Of a DNA stretch of 64,000 bases, positions 17,813 to 26,694 are shown in pieces. The number at the start of each line of letters is the position of its first letter. Within the stretch, counting starts at the first letter, position 1. Made by a program: the position numbers and the translations under genes. The DNA is from Kitasatospora purpeofusca. GTDB taxonomy: Bacteria > Actinomycetota > Actinomycetes > Streptomycetales > Streptomycetaceae. The stretch spans positions 108,555 to 172,554 of the forward strand of contig NZ_JODS01000029.1 in NCBI RefSeq assembly GCF_000718025.1, in the 5' to 3' direction. The notes under the pieces were generated by a model. The model was not told the origin of the DNA. It was given only the letters and a program-made list of their open reading frames with translations, and did no database searches.

Positions 17813-18583
17813 TCAGGCCTGCCGGGTCGGCAGGGCGACCAGGTGACGGAGGTTCACATGGCGCGGACGGGTGACGGTGAAGGCGATCAGCTCGGCGATG
17901 TCCTGGGCGGTCAGCGCCGGCATCGCGTCGAACATCCCGTCGAGCTGCTCGCGCAGCACCGGGTTGTCGATGTGCCCGCCGAGTTCGGTGTCGGTGAGCC
18001 CGGGCTCGATTGCGGCGACCCGCACGTCCCGGGGGCCGAGTTCGGTGCGCAGCGCGGCGGACAGCTGGGTGAGCGCCGCCTTGGTGGCCCCGTAGACGGC
18101 GTAGTCGGGGAACAGCACGTGGGAGGCGATGGAGGAGACGTTGACCAGGTCGGCGGGGCGGCCCTCGGCGGCGGCCGCGACGAGGTCGGCGGAGAAGGCG
18201 CGGACGATCCGCAGCGCGCCGGTCAGATTGGTGTCGATCATCCGGGTCCACTCGTCGATCCGCCCGTCCGCGAGCGGATTGGGCAGCATCACCCCGGCGT
18301 TGTTGACCACCAGGTCGACCGGGCCCCAGGTGTCGTGCACGGTCCGGACGGCGGCGTCGACCGAGGACTGGTCGGTGACGTCGGCGGTGACGGCGAGGGC
18401 CCGGCCGCCGGCGGCGGTGATCGCGGCGGCGAGGGCGTCCAGCCGCTCGGCCCGGCGGGCCAGCAGGGCGACCCGGGCGCCGTCGGCGGCGAGCAGCCGG
18501 GCGGTGGCCTCGCCCATGCCGCTGGCGGCTCCGGTGACGACGGCGGTGCGGGTGGCGAGCGAGGGGTACGTGGGGTGGTTCAT
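17813..18583 (-). CDS. Short-chain dehydrogenase/reductase
   Basis: Classical NAD(P)-dependent SDR of 256 residues. Cofactor motif TGAASGMGEA is at about 17-26, NNAGVM near 92 and the catalytic Ser region VNVSSIAS near 140. The catalytic tyrosine-lysine pair is in DYAVYGATKAAL near 158, and the post-catalytic EPGLTDTELGGH follows. An arginine after the second beta strand (LLARRAERL) suggests NADP preference. ATG 18583 follows GGAGCAG at good spacing. It may share a transcript with the downstream amine oxidase (104-base gap). The natural substrate is unknown. Confidence 0.88.
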   Translation of the reverse strand: MNHPTYPSLATRTAVVTGAASGMGEATARLLAADGARVALLARRAERLDALAAAITAAGGRALAVTADVTDQSSVDAAVRTVHDTWGPVDLVVNNAGVMLPNPLADGRIDEWTRMIDTNLTGALRIVRAFSADLVAAAAEGRPADLVNVSSIASHVLFPDYAVYGATKAALTQLSAALRTELGPRDVRVAAIEPGLTDTELGGHIDNPVLREQLDGMFDAMPALTAQDIAELIAFTVTRPRHVNLRHLVALPTRQA

Positions 18584-18718
18584 GTTCTGCTCCGGTGCGG
18601 TTCGTTGGCGCGGACGGCCTGACGGGACCACTCTGGTCGCACCGCCGCGCGCCACCCAGGGCCCTGTTCCACCCGGGTCCGGCGGACCCTGGGTCCGGCA
18701 GACCCTGGTTGCGCCGCC

Positions 18719-18810
18719 GCACGACTGCACCGCTGTACCGCCGCACCACTGCACCGCCGCACCGCTGAGCCGCTGAGCCGCTGCGGCACCGCTGAGCCAC
18801 TGCGGCACGA
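18719..18810. repeat. Low-complexity GCACCGC/GAGCCGCT repeats upstream of the SDR gene
   Basis: Imperfect tandem copies of CCGCACCNCTG and CCGCTGAGC units lie in the non-coding stretch 18584-18892. Just before them (about 18672-18712) there is a near-duplicate GGTCCGGC(G/A)GACCCTGG. No gene is seen in the 309 bases; the rest holds the SDR promoter side and a terminator. Confidence 0.6.
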
Positions 18811-18820
18811 GGTGCCGGCG

Positions 18821-18882
18821 ACCGGGGCCGGTCCCGCCGATTTCGCCGCGGCCCCGGAAGGATCCGCGGGACCGGCCCCGGT
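18821..18882 (-). terminator. Terminator of the secreted-protein gene
   Basis: A 17-bp perfect inverted repeat (18821-18837/18866-18882, arm ACCGGGGCCGGTCCCGC) with a 28-base loop begins about 10 bases past the stop codon at 18893 of the minus-strand gene. Confidence 0.7.
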
Positions 18883-18892
18883 CAGTGCTTCG

Positions 18893-19333
18893 TCAGCAGG
18901 TGACCGGCACGGTGACGGTGGCGGTCGACGGCGGCCAGCCCCACTGGGTCACGTTGAACGTGGCCTGGACGCTGGAGCCGCACGGCGCGGTGCCGGAGAC
19001 GTTGCCGACCGGGATGCCGCCGCCGGGGATGAGCACGTAGGGCGAGTCGCTCCCGATCAGGGCGCCGCCGACGACGCTCGCGGTCAGGTTGAAGGACACC
19101 TTCTGCGGGTTCCAGGCGACGCTGGCGGGGGTCGCATAACCGGAGAACACGACCTGGTCGCCGGTCACCGAGGCGCAGAGCCGCAGGTTGACGACGCCCG
19201 GGAACCCGTCGACGCAGTTCTTGGTGGGGCCGGTGGGGCCGCCGGTGGTCTGCGCGGAGGCCTGGGTGGCCCCGGTGACGGCCAGCGCGGAGAGCGCGGC
19301 GCCGGTGGCGAGGAGCGCGGCGAATCGCTTCAT
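18893..19333 (-). CDS. Small secreted protein of unknown function
   Basis: 146 residues. It opens with a Sec signal peptide (MKRFAALLATGAALSALAV, cleavage likely after QASA-QT) and continues with a Thr/Gly/Pro spacer. The rest is a beta-rich domain of about 110 residues with four cysteines (KNCVDG, LCASV, APCGSS, terminal C), which probably form two disulfides outside the cell. A GGAGAA site lies about 9 bases before ATG 19333. I do not recognise the family. It is divergent from the condensation-domain gene and followed by a strong hairpin. An Ig-like fold is possible from the alternating beta pattern (inference). Confidence 0.78.
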   Translation of the reverse strand: MKRFAALLATGAALSALAVTGATQASAQTTGGPTGPTKNCVDGFPGVVNLRLCASVTGDQVVFSGYATPASVAWNPQKVSFNLTASVVGGALIGSDSPYVLIPGGGIPVGNVSGTAPCGSSVQATFNVTQWGWPPSTATVTVPVTC

Positions 19334-19651
19334 CTCGGTACTTCTCCTTCGGACGAACGGAGGGTGGGTTCGTTCGCGAGGCGGGCATCGCGGTCGACTG
19401 CACGTCCCGGGTGGTCGCACATCACCCCTGATCGCACGTCACATGTGCAATGTCACGCCTCACATGCGAGATGCTGCCACGCCGACCCCGGATGTACCGC
19501 CCGGTAGCCCGGGTTCCGAAGATCCTTACCGGATTTGACCTTCTTCTGGCGCGATTTCGCGGCCGTGCCGCAGACTCTCCGGGACGGCTCCCACCGCACC
19601 CGCCCGTACCACCACCCCGCATCCGCACCAGCGCATCGGAGAACCCCCACG
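19334..19651. other. 318-base divergent promoter region
   Basis: It is less GC-rich than its surroundings. It holds repeated CACATG-type words (TCACATGTGC near 19440, CTCACATGCG near 19460) and a GATTTGACC word near 19532 that could serve as a -35. Such clustered short inverted words look like a regulator target, but I cannot assign one. No gene is seen. Confidence 0.4.
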
Positions 19652-21028
19652 GTGACCACGAGTCGACAACTGGAGATACCCTTCGCCGACGGCCGCTCCG
19701 GCAGCGGCCCCGCCACCTGGGGCCAGCGAGCCATCTGGGACGTCGTCAACCGCCTGGCCCCCGCCGACCGCCCCCGCTACAACATCGGCACCGCCGCCCC
19801 GCTCGACCCCGGCCTGCCGCTCCCGGTGGTCCTGGCCGCCCTCGGGCACCTGCTGCACCTGCACGACTCCCTGCACACCCGGCTGCTCCCCGAGCCGGAC
19901 GGCAGCGGACTGCGCCAGACCGTCGACCCGGCGGGCACCCTGCCCGTCCCGGTCCGGGACCTCCCCGCCGACACCGACCGGGCCGGGCTCGGCGCCGCCG
20001 GAGCCGCGCTGCACGAGGACCTGACGGGCCGTGCCTTCGACTGCGGCGCCGAGTGGCCGGTCCGGGTCGGCCTGGTCGTGGCCGACGGCCTGGTGCGGCA
20101 CATCTCCCTGGTGCTCTCCCACACCGCCGTGGACGGCACCGGGATGGGCCTGCTGGTCCGCGACCTCACCGCCCTCGCCCTGGGCGCCGACCCGGCCGCG
20201 GTCCGGGCCGGCCGGACCACCCAGCAGCCCCTGGAGGAGGCCGGGTTCCAGACCTCGGAGCGCGGCCGCAAGCGCGACGCCAACGCCCGCGCGCACACCC
20301 TGCGCAAACTGCGCGCCGCCCCGGACCGGCTGTTCCCGCCCGCCCCGGCGGCCGATCCCGCCGCCCGGTTCCCGAACGCCGTCCTCAGCTCGCCCGCCCT
20401 GCTCCGCGCGGTCGACACGGTGGCCGCCGCGCACCGGGCCGGCTCCTCCGCCGTCCTGCTGGCCGCCACCGCCGCCATGACGGCCCGGCTGGCCGGCCGC
20501 CCGGACGCGGTGCTCCAGGTGGTGGTCAACAACCGCTTCCTGTCCGGCCTCACCGACGCGGTGAGCGTGATCGCCGGCGACGCCCTGCTGCACCTCCAGG
20601 ACGCCGACGGCGAGTTCGGCGCGGCCGTGCGCCGCACCCACGCCGCGTCGATCGCCGCCTACCGGCACGCCTACTACGACCGCCGCCTGCTGGACGCCGA
20701 GATCGAGCGCCTCACCGCCGACCGGGTACCGCTCGCCGACCGCTCCTGCGTCTTCAACGACACCCGCGACCTGCTCCCCGGCGGCCTCACCGCCCCGGAC
20801 CCGGCCGTCGCGGGCGCCGGGGCCGACGGGGCCACCACCCTGGACTGGCCGGTCGACTTCGACCCGCGTCCCGGGCTCACCTACGCCCTGGACGCGCAGC
20901 GCACCCCGACCGCCCTGCAGCTCGCCATGACGGCCGACCCCGCGCTGCTGCCCCGGCCCGCGATGGAGCGCTTCCTGCGCGGCATCGAGGAGCTGGTCCT
21001 CACCGAGGAGCGCGCGCTGCGCCCCTGA
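19652..21028 (+). CDS. Stand-alone condensation-domain protein
   Basis: Single NRPS condensation/acyltransferase-fold domain of 458 residues with no adenylation or carrier domain. The HHxxxDG motif is present as SHTAVDG (near residue 157), keeping the second, catalytic histidine and the structural Asp-Gly. Later core regions include VLQVVVNNRFL near 290 and SCVFNDTRDLL near 370. The GTG at 19652 follows CGGAG by about 11 bases; an earlier in-frame ATG at 19535 would add 39 residues of non-family character. A strong terminator follows. Stand-alone C domains can make amides or esters on free substrates or carrier-bound chains elsewhere. No carrier protein or NRPS gene is nearby. Confidence 0.82.
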   Translation: MTTSRQLEIPFADGRSGSGPATWGQRAIWDVVNRLAPADRPRYNIGTAAPLDPGLPLPVVLAALGHLLHLHDSLHTRLLPEPDGSGLRQTVDPAGTLPVPVRDLPADTDRAGLGAAGAALHEDLTGRAFDCGAEWPVRVGLVVADGLVRHISLVLSHTAVDGTGMGLLVRDLTALALGADPAAVRAGRTTQQPLEEAGFQTSERGRKRDANARAHTLRKLRAAPDRLFPPAPAADPAARFPNAVLSSPALLRAVDTVAAAHRAGSSAVLLAATAAMTARLAGRPDAVLQVVVNNRFLSGLTDAVSVIAGDALLHLQDADGEFGAAVRRTHAASIAAYRHAYYDRRLLDAEIERLTADRVPLADRSCVFNDTRDLLPGGLTAPDPAVAGAGADGATTLDWPVDFDPRPGLTYALDAQRTPTALQLAMTADPALLPRPAMERFLRGIEELVLTEERALRP

Positions 21029-21037
21029 AGGACCGGA

Positions 21038-21075
21038 GGCCCGGTCGGCCACCCATGTGGGCGGCCGACCGGGCC
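21038..21075. terminator. Bidirectional terminator between convergent genes
   Basis: A 13-bp perfect stem (21038-21050/21063-21075, arm GGCCCGGTCGGCC) with a small inner CCC/GGG pairing in the loop begins 10 bases after the condensation-protein stop and faces the M1 peptidase stop. Confidence 0.75.
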
Positions 21076-21110
21076 CCGGCAACTCCCGCTCGCACGCGGG
21101 CGAGGGAGCG

Positions 21111-22649
21111 TCAGCCCCGGTGCTCGTGCACCGCGTTGGTGTCCTGGATCTTCTGCCAGGACTTCGGCTGCGCCGGCGACGCCGCCGACGCCCCCGGGGC
21201 GAGGCCCGCGACCCCGGGCGCCGCCGCGAGCGCCGAGCCGGCCGGCGCTCCGGCCGAGCCCACCGCCGGCTTGCCGGCCGTGAACAGCCAGGTGTTGAAC
21301 AGCGCGCCCAGCGGCTTGCCGGAGACCTTCTCCGCGTAGGCCTGGAACTGCGGGATGGTGGCGTTGCCGTATTTGCGCTCGGTCGGCCACCCCTTCAGGA
21401 TCGCGAAGAACTTGTCGTCCCCGACCGTGTTGCGCAGCGCCTGGATGGCGATCGCGCCGCGGTCGTAGACGGCGCCGGCGAACTGGTGGTCCGGGCCCGG
21501 GTCCCCCGGCCGCACGGACCAGAACGCGTTGTCGGCCGCGTAGTTGTTGTAGACGTAGTCGGCCAGCTCCTGCGCCGTGCCCTCGTTCTCGTGCTCCGAC
21601 CAGAGCCACTGCGCGTACCGGGCGAAGCCCTCGTTGAGCCAGATGTCGCTCCAGCGCTGCACCGAGACGCTGTCGCCGTACCACTGGTGGGCCAGCTCGT
21701 GCGCCACCACGGAGGTGTTGGCGCCGCGCGCGAACTGCGCGGGGCTGTAGAAGACCTGCCCTTGGGTCTCCAGCGCGTAGCCGGTCGGCACATTGGGCAC
21801 GTAGCCGCCGACGGTCTCGAACGGGTACGGGCCGAACACCGTGCTGAGCCAGTCGGTCAGTTCGCCGGTCCGCTCGACGCTGGCCTGCGCGGCGCCGAGG
21901 TTGACGCCGAGGTCGGGGCTGTAGGCGGTGATGACCGGCAGCCCGCCCTCGGTGGTGTCCTTGCGGATGTCGAACTTCCCGATCGCCAGCGTGGCCAGAT
22001 AGGTGGCCTGCGGCTTGGTCTGCCGGTAGTTGTAGCGGGTCCAGCCGGGCCGGGAGCTGGTGGTCTGGGTGCCGTTGCTGACCACCTGGGTGCCTTCCGG
22101 CACCAGCACCGAGACGTCGAAGGTGGCCTTGTCGGTCGGGTGGTCGTTGGCCGGGAACCACCAGGCGGCGCCCTCGGGCTCGTTGGCGGCCACCCCGCCG
22201 TCGGGGGTGCGCAGCCAGGCGGAGTACCCGCCGCGCTCGACCTCGCCCGGCTTGTCGGCGTAGCGGACGACCACGGTGAGCGGGCTGCCCTTGGCGACGG
22301 TGCGGGAGGGGGTGATCACCAGCTCCTGCTCGCCGCTGGTGGTGAACTTGGCGGCCCGGCCGTTGACCAGCACCTCCTTCACGCTGAGCACGAAGTCGAG
22401 GTTGAAGCGGGTGAGGTCCTGGGTGGCGGTGGCCAGGACGGTGGTGGTGCCCTCCAGCTCGTCGGTGGCGGGCTGGTATTTGAGCCGGATGTCGTAGTGC
22501 GAGACGTCGTAGCCGCCGTTGCCGGCGTTCGGGTAGTAGGGATCGCCGATGCCCGCCGCACCCGGGCCGGCCTGGGCGGCGGAGGCGGGGACGGACAGCA
22601 GCAGGGCGAGCGCGCCGGCAGCGGCAGAGACGATCAGCCTCTTGCGCAC
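21111..22649 (-). CDS. Secreted M1-family zinc aminopeptidase
   Basis: Extracellular metallopeptidase of 512 residues. GTG 22649 follows GGAGG by 6 bases and starts a clear Sec signal (RKRLIVSAAAGALALLLSV, cleavage near ASA-AQ). The N-terminal beta-saddle domain is followed by the catalytic domain. It carries HELAHQWYG (zinc HEXXH, near residue 312) and the third zinc ligand in NEGFARYAQW about 19 residues later. The expected exopeptidase GxMEN loop is not in canonical form; GYALETQGQ stands in its place. The Ala/Gly/Pro tail is unstructured. The C-terminal ERAP-like domain is absent, as in the short secreted Streptomyces M1 enzymes. It probably feeds on peptides outside the hypha. Confidence 0.9.
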   Translation of the reverse strand: MRKRLIVSAAAGALALLLSVPASAAQAGPGAAGIGDPYYPNAGNGGYDVSHYDIRLKYQPATDELEGTTTVLATATQDLTRFNLDFVLSVKEVLVNGRAAKFTTSGEQELVITPSRTVAKGSPLTVVVRYADKPGEVERGGYSAWLRTPDGGVAANEPEGAAWWFPANDHPTDKATFDVSVLVPEGTQVVSNGTQTTSSRPGWTRYNYRQTKPQATYLATLAIGKFDIRKDTTEGGLPVITAYSPDLGVNLGAAQASVERTGELTDWLSTVFGPYPFETVGGYVPNVPTGYALETQGQVFYSPAQFARGANTSVVAHELAHQWYGDSVSVQRWSDIWLNEGFARYAQWLWSEHENEGTAQELADYVYNNYAADNAFWSVRPGDPGPDHQFAGAVYDRGAIAIQALRNTVGDDKFFAILKGWPTERKYGNATIPQFQAYAEKVSGKPLGALFNTWLFTAGKPAVGSAGAPAGSALAAAPGVAGLAPGASAASPAQPKSWQKIQDTNAVHEHRG

Positions 22650-22775
22650 AGGGGTCCTCCACAGGATCACTGGGACAACGGGTCGGATCGATCCTTGTCC
22701 CAACGAACCCGGTCCTACGCCTGAACGATGAAATGTTCATGAGAAGAAACAGGCCGAAATGGCCGGGCGGCCGAA

Positions 22776-22794
22776 CCGTGACACGACGTCACGG
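22776..22794 (-). terminator. Candidate terminator after the rhodanese gene
   Basis: A 7-bp perfect stem, CCGTGAC/GTCACGG, with a five-base loop lies about 30 bases past the minus-strand rhodanese stop. Confidence 0.4.
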
Positions 22795-22824
22795 CCCGTC
22801 CACCGACCGCCTGCTGCCACCCCG

Positions 22825-23697
22825 TCAGGCTCCCAGTGCCACCGGCGCCCGGACCAGCGAGCCGTACTCGGTCCACGACCCGTCGTAGTTCTTGACGTGC
22901 TCGAAGCCGAGCAGCTCGGTCAGCGCGAACCAGGTGTGCGCCGAACGCTCCCCGATCCGGCAGTAGGCGATCACCTCCTGCTCCGGCCCGATGCCCCGGC
23001 CGCCGTACAGCTCCCGCAGCTCCTCGGCCGGGCGGAACGTCCCGTCCTCCCTGGTCGCCTGCGACCAGGGGATGTTGACGGCGCCCGGGATGTGCCCGGG
23101 CACCTGGGCCTGCTCCTGCGGCAGGTGCGCCGGGGCCAGTGCCTCGCCCCGGAACTCGGCCGGCGAGCGGACGTCCACCAGTACCGCGTCCGAGCCGGGC
23201 TTGGCGAAGACCTCCGCCTTGGCCAGCACCTCGTCCCGCATCGCCCGCACCTCCGGGTGCTCGGGCCCGGTCAGCCGGTACGGGCTGTGCTGGTGGTCCA
23301 GTACCTCGGCGGTCAGCTCCCGCCCCTCCAGCTCCCACTTCTTGCGCCCGCCGTCCAGCAGCCGCACCGGGCCGAAGCCGCGCAGCCGCAGCAGCCAGTA
23401 GGCGTAGGCGGCGAACCAGTTGTTGTTGCCGCCGTACAGCACGACGGTGGTGTCCTCCTCGACCCCGGCCGCGCGCAGCAGGTGCTCGACGCCCGCGCGG
23501 TCCACGTAGTCGCGCCCGACCGGGCTGTGCAGATCGGTGGCCCAGTTCCAGCCGATCGCGCCGGGCAGGTGGCCGCGCTCGTAGGCGCCGTTGTCCTCGT
23601 CCACCTCGACCACGCGGAGCGTGCCGTCGTCGAGGTGCCGGGCGAGCCACTCGGTGCCGACCAGTGCCTCGGGGTGTGCGTAGCCGTTGCCGGTCAT
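22825..23697 (-). CDS. Thiosulfate/3-mercaptopyruvate sulfurtransferase (two rhodanese domains)
   Basis: Cytosolic sulfurtransferase of 290 residues with two rhodanese domains. The N-terminal inactive copy (about 10-130, HLPGAIGWNW) is followed by the active copy (about 155-280). The active loop CRIGERSAHTW near residue 243 carries the persulfide cysteine followed by the basic and Ser residues typical of thiosulfate enzymes. The second-domain signature VPGHIPGAVNIPW is present. ATG 23697 follows AAGGAGGG by 5 bases, the best ribosome site in the neighbourhood. It is the second gene of a likely operon with the methyltransferase 81 bases upstream. Confidence 0.93.
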   Translation of the reverse strand: MTGNGYAHPEALVGTEWLARHLDDGTLRVVEVDEDNGAYERGHLPGAIGWNWATDLHSPVGRDYVDRAGVEHLLRAAGVEEDTTVVLYGGNNNWFAAYAYWLLRLRGFGPVRLLDGGRKKWELEGRELTAEVLDHQHSPYRLTGPEHPEVRAMRDEVLAKAEVFAKPGSDAVLVDVRSPAEFRGEALAPAHLPQEQAQVPGHIPGAVNIPWSQATREDGTFRPAEELRELYGGRGIGPEQEVIAYCRIGERSAHTWFALTELLGFEHVKNYDGSWTEYGSLVRAPVALGA

Positions 23698-23732
23698 CGA
23701 CGCCCTCCTTCGCTCGGGCCTCGGAGCTTGTA

Positions 23733-23771
23733 CCCGCCGGGCCTGTCCCCGCCGGGCCTGTCCCCGCCGGG
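23733..23771. repeat. 15-bp tandem repeat in the methyltransferase-rhodanese gap
   Basis: About 2.6 copies of CCCGCCGGGCCTGTC fill the 81-base intergenic stretch. The repeats lie between genes of one strand, where they could form RNA structure. Confidence 0.7.
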
Positions 23772-23778
23772 GCGGGCG

Positions 23779-24855
23779 CTACGCCGCGACGGCCAGCCTC
23801 GCCACGTAGTACTGGTTGAGCGGATCGCCCTCGATCCGCGACACGTCCACCGAGCCGAAGCCGGCCTCGGCGAGCATCCGGCGCGCGGTCTGCTCGCCCC
23901 AGACGGTGCCCAGCCCGGCGCCGCCCTCGCCGAGCGAGACCGTCATGCAGTAGAAGGTCGAGAAGGTGTACAGCGCCGGGGCGAGCGGATGGTCGATGTT
24001 CTCCTCCAGCAGGCTGCTGGCGGCGATGTCGCCCATCAGGAAGACGCCCTCGGGCCGCAGCACCCCGGCGACGGCCCGCAGGGTGCGGTCGGGGCGGGCC
24101 AGGTCGTGGACCACGTCGAAGGCGGTCACCAGGTCGTACCCGCCGGTCAGGTCGGCCGAGTCGGCGAGCACGAAGCGGGCGTTGTCCAGACCGTGCACGG
24201 CGGCCTCGGCCTTGGCCGCGCCGATGCCCTGCTCGGAGATGTCCACCCCGGTGAACCGGCTGGCCGGGAAGGCACTGGCCAGCACGTTGACGGCGTGGCC
24301 CTGCCCGGTGCCGATGTCGACCGCGTCGATCCCGGCCCGCAGCCGCTCGGCGAGCCCGGGCACCAGCGGCACCACGGCGTCCACCAGCGCCAGGTCGTAG
24401 CCGGCCGCGCTCTCCTCGGCCTGGAGCTCCTGGAAGCGCGGGTAGGCCGAGTACGGCAGCCCGCCGCCGGTGCGGAACGCCTCGACGATCCGGTCCTCGA
24501 CCTCGCCGAACAGGGCGAGGTACTGCATCATCCCGGCCAGGTTCTCCGGACCGCCGGCCCGGGTCAGCGAGGAGGCGTGCTCCGGCGGCAGCCGGTAGGT
24601 ACGGTCCCGCGGCTCGTACTCGACGAAGCCGCCGACCACCATCGCGCCCAGCCACTCCCGGACGTAGCGCCCGTCCAGCCCGGCCGCACCGGCGACCTCC
24701 TCGACCGTCGAGGGCGGAAGGCCGGCCATGGTGTCGAAGAGGCCGGTCCGGTGGCCGACACTGGCCATGAATCCCAGGCAGGCGTCGTTGAGCACCTGCA
24801 AAACGCGACCCGCGAACTCCTCCTGCTCGACCGGGTCCGGTTCCCGTTCGGACAT
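23779..24855 (-). CDS. Class I SAM methyltransferase with N-terminal winged helix
   Basis: 358 residues. The N-terminal region (about 10-100) is a winged-helix/dimerisation domain (VGHRTGLFDTMAGLP, VREWLGAMVVGGFVEY) like that of the Rv2258c-type methyltransferases of actinobacteria. The C-terminal Rossmann domain has motif I VDIGTGQGHAVNVLA near 175 and FTGVDISEQGIG after it. The region DLVTAFDVVHDLARP follows. ATG 24855 follows AGGAGGA by 5 bases. It appears to be the first gene of a two-gene unit with the rhodanese downstream. A sulfur-linked role is conceivable from that neighbour but unproven. Confidence 0.87.
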   Translation of the reverse strand: MSEREPDPVEQEEFAGRVLQVLNDACLGFMASVGHRTGLFDTMAGLPPSTVEEVAGAAGLDGRYVREWLGAMVVGGFVEYEPRDRTYRLPPEHASSLTRAGGPENLAGMMQYLALFGEVEDRIVEAFRTGGGLPYSAYPRFQELQAEESAAGYDLALVDAVVPLVPGLAERLRAGIDAVDIGTGQGHAVNVLASAFPASRFTGVDISEQGIGAAKAEAAVHGLDNARFVLADSADLTGGYDLVTAFDVVHDLARPDRTLRAVAGVLRPEGVFLMGDIAASSLLEENIDHPLAPALYTFSTFYCMTVSLGEGGAGLGTVWGEQTARRMLAEAGFGSVDVSRIEGDPLNQYYVARLAVAA

Positions 24856-24955
24856 CGTTCCTCCTGCGCCGTGTCGGGACCTGCGCGAACCCCTCCCCCG
24901 GCCACGCTACGCCGTTCGTGCGCGATCCCCCATCCGCGGCGGCAACCGACGGCCG

Positions 24956-26614
24956 CTACGGGGCCGGCCAGGGCACCTCGTGCCGCCGCTCGTAGGCGTA
25001 GCCGGCCGCCTCCCAGCGGGCGCCCTCCTCGGCGAGCCGGGCCTTGAAGCGCCCCCAGTCGTGGCTCGCCCGGGGCGACCAGCCCAGTTCGGCGAGCGCG
25101 GGCAGCCGGGGCAGCAGCATCAGGTCGAGCTCGCCGGGGGTGTCCAGGGTCTCGGTCCACAGCGGCGCCTCGACGCCGACGACCGAGCCCGCCCGCAGCG
25201 GCAGCAGGGTGTCCGGGTCCCAGTCGTACGCGGTCCTGACGTCGACGGTTCCGGCCCAGACCAGGCCGAGCGGATAGGTCGCCTCGTACTTCATGTCCAG
25301 GTAGCTGCGGCCGGACGGCGACATGATCACCTCGGCGCCGCGTTCGGCGGCCTCCCGCAGTTCGGTGTCGCGCCCGGCCCGGCCGTCCCAGAACTGCAGC
25401 AACCCGATCCCGCCCGGCGCGGTCTGGTTCCAGCCCACCGGGGTCTTCCCGGCCGCGCGCACCTGCTCGCCGACCCGCCGGACGAACTCCGCGTACTCGG
25501 CCGGGGCGACCCCCTTCACCTCGTCGCCGCCGAGGTGCAGATAGGGCCCCGGGGTGAGCCGGGCCAGCTCGGTGACCACGTCCCGGGTGAAGGAGAACAC
25601 CGCGTCACCGGTCGGGCAGAGCGTGGAGAAGCCGACCTCGATCCCGGTGTACGGCCAGGGGCGGGCGCTGCCCGTGCAGTCCAGCTCGGGGTAGGCGGCG
25701 AGGGCCGCGTTGCTGTGGCCCGGCAGGTCGATCTCCGGGACGACGGTCAGGTAGCGCTCCTGCGCGTAGCGGACGATCTCCTGGTAGTCGGCCGCGGTGT
25801 AGAACCCGCCGGGGGTGCCGCCGACCTCGCTGGTCGCGCCCACCGCCGTCAGGGCGGGCCGGGCCGGTACCTCGATCCGCCAGCCCTGGTCGTCGGTCAG
25901 GTGCAGATGCAGGTGGTTGAGCTTGTACAGCGCGAGGCGGTCGATGAAGCCCTTGACCTCGGCCGGGGTGAAGAAGTGCCGGGCGACGTCGAGCATCGCG
26001 CCCCGGTAGGCGTAGCGCGGGCGGTCCTCGACGGTGACCGGGGCGAGCGTCCACTCCGTGCCGTCGGCGACCGGGACCGGGCTCTCGATCCGCGGCGGCA
26101 GCAGCTGCCGGAGGGTCTGGGTTCCCCGGAACAGGCCCTCGGCGCTGCGGGCGGTGATCCGCACCCCGTCGGCGTCGGCGGTCAGCCGGTAGCCCTCGGC
26201 GCCGGTGGCCTCGGGGAGCGCGGGGTCGAGTGCCAGGGCGATGCCGTCGCCGGCTGCGGGTTCCACCACCGGGAGGGGCAGTCCGGTGGGGCGGCGAAGG
26301 GCTTCGGCGAGCCGCTCGGCGATCGCCCGCACCTCCCCGGCCTGTCGTTCCACCGCCTCCGCGCCGGGGGCGGTCCGGATCACGGTGCGGTCGGTGAGCC
26401 GGTAGCCGGCACCGGCGCCGGGGGTGACGGAGAGCGGCACCGGGACGATCCGGTCGGCGGTGCGCGGTCCGGCGGGGACGGGCCGGGCGGCGGTGCCGTC
26501 CCGGGAGCCGAGCACGCGCTGGAGGCCGAGACCGGCGGCGGTCAGGGCGAGGACGCAGAGGACGGTCAGAAGTACGCGGCTCCGGGCGGACAGCCCGGCG
26601 ATCGGTCTCGGCAC
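24956..26614 (-). CDS. Secreted or membrane-anchored GH20 beta-N-acetylhexosaminidase
   Basis: Removes terminal N-acetylglucosamine from chitin or peptidoglycan fragments. It has 552 residues. The N-terminus has a hydrophobic helix (VLLTVLCVLALTAAGLGL) that could be a signal anchor. A GH20b-type alpha/beta domain is followed by the TIM barrel. Barrel landmarks are YRGAMLDVARHFF, LNHLHLHLTDDQGWR and the catalytic pair in YLHLGGDEVKG near residue 360; WNQTAP and VEAPLWTET line the pocket. GTG 26614 follows GGGAG by 6 bases. Chitin-use genes in Streptomyces are commonly under DasR; I see no clear DasR-type site at the start. Confidence 0.92.
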   Translation of the reverse strand: MPRPIAGLSARSRVLLTVLCVLALTAAGLGLQRVLGSRDGTAARPVPAGPRTADRIVPVPLSVTPGAGAGYRLTDRTVIRTAPGAEAVERQAGEVRAIAERLAEALRRPTGLPLPVVEPAAGDGIALALDPALPEATGAEGYRLTADADGVRITARSAEGLFRGTQTLRQLLPPRIESPVPVADGTEWTLAPVTVEDRPRYAYRGAMLDVARHFFTPAEVKGFIDRLALYKLNHLHLHLTDDQGWRIEVPARPALTAVGATSEVGGTPGGFYTAADYQEIVRYAQERYLTVVPEIDLPGHSNAALAAYPELDCTGSARPWPYTGIEVGFSTLCPTGDAVFSFTRDVVTELARLTPGPYLHLGGDEVKGVAPAEYAEFVRRVGEQVRAAGKTPVGWNQTAPGGIGLLQFWDGRAGRDTELREAAERGAEVIMSPSGRSYLDMKYEATYPLGLVWAGTVDVRTAYDWDPDTLLPLRAGSVVGVEAPLWTETLDTPGELDLMLLPRLPALAELGWSPRASHDWGRFKARLAEEGARWEAAGYAYERRHEVPWPAP

Positions 26615-26694
26615 TGCGGCTCCCGGTGTCGGTTCACCGGAATGGTCTCAACCAATCGCCGAACTGTCCCGTAGTTGCGCCGAAATCGGCCGCC

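Noticed and set aside
15702..18800. A single 1032-codon minus-strand open frame covering both the amine oxidase and the SDR region
   Set aside because: The upstream third is low-complexity Arg/Gly text antisense to codon-biased SDR coding in another frame. The oxidase has its own ATG with a Tat leader at 17708.
10216..21028. A biosynthetic gene cluster around the SARP regulator, methyltransferase and condensation protein
   Set aside because: No PKS, NRPS assembly line, carrier protein, terpene synthase or RiPP genes lie between them, and strands and terminators break the region into single units.
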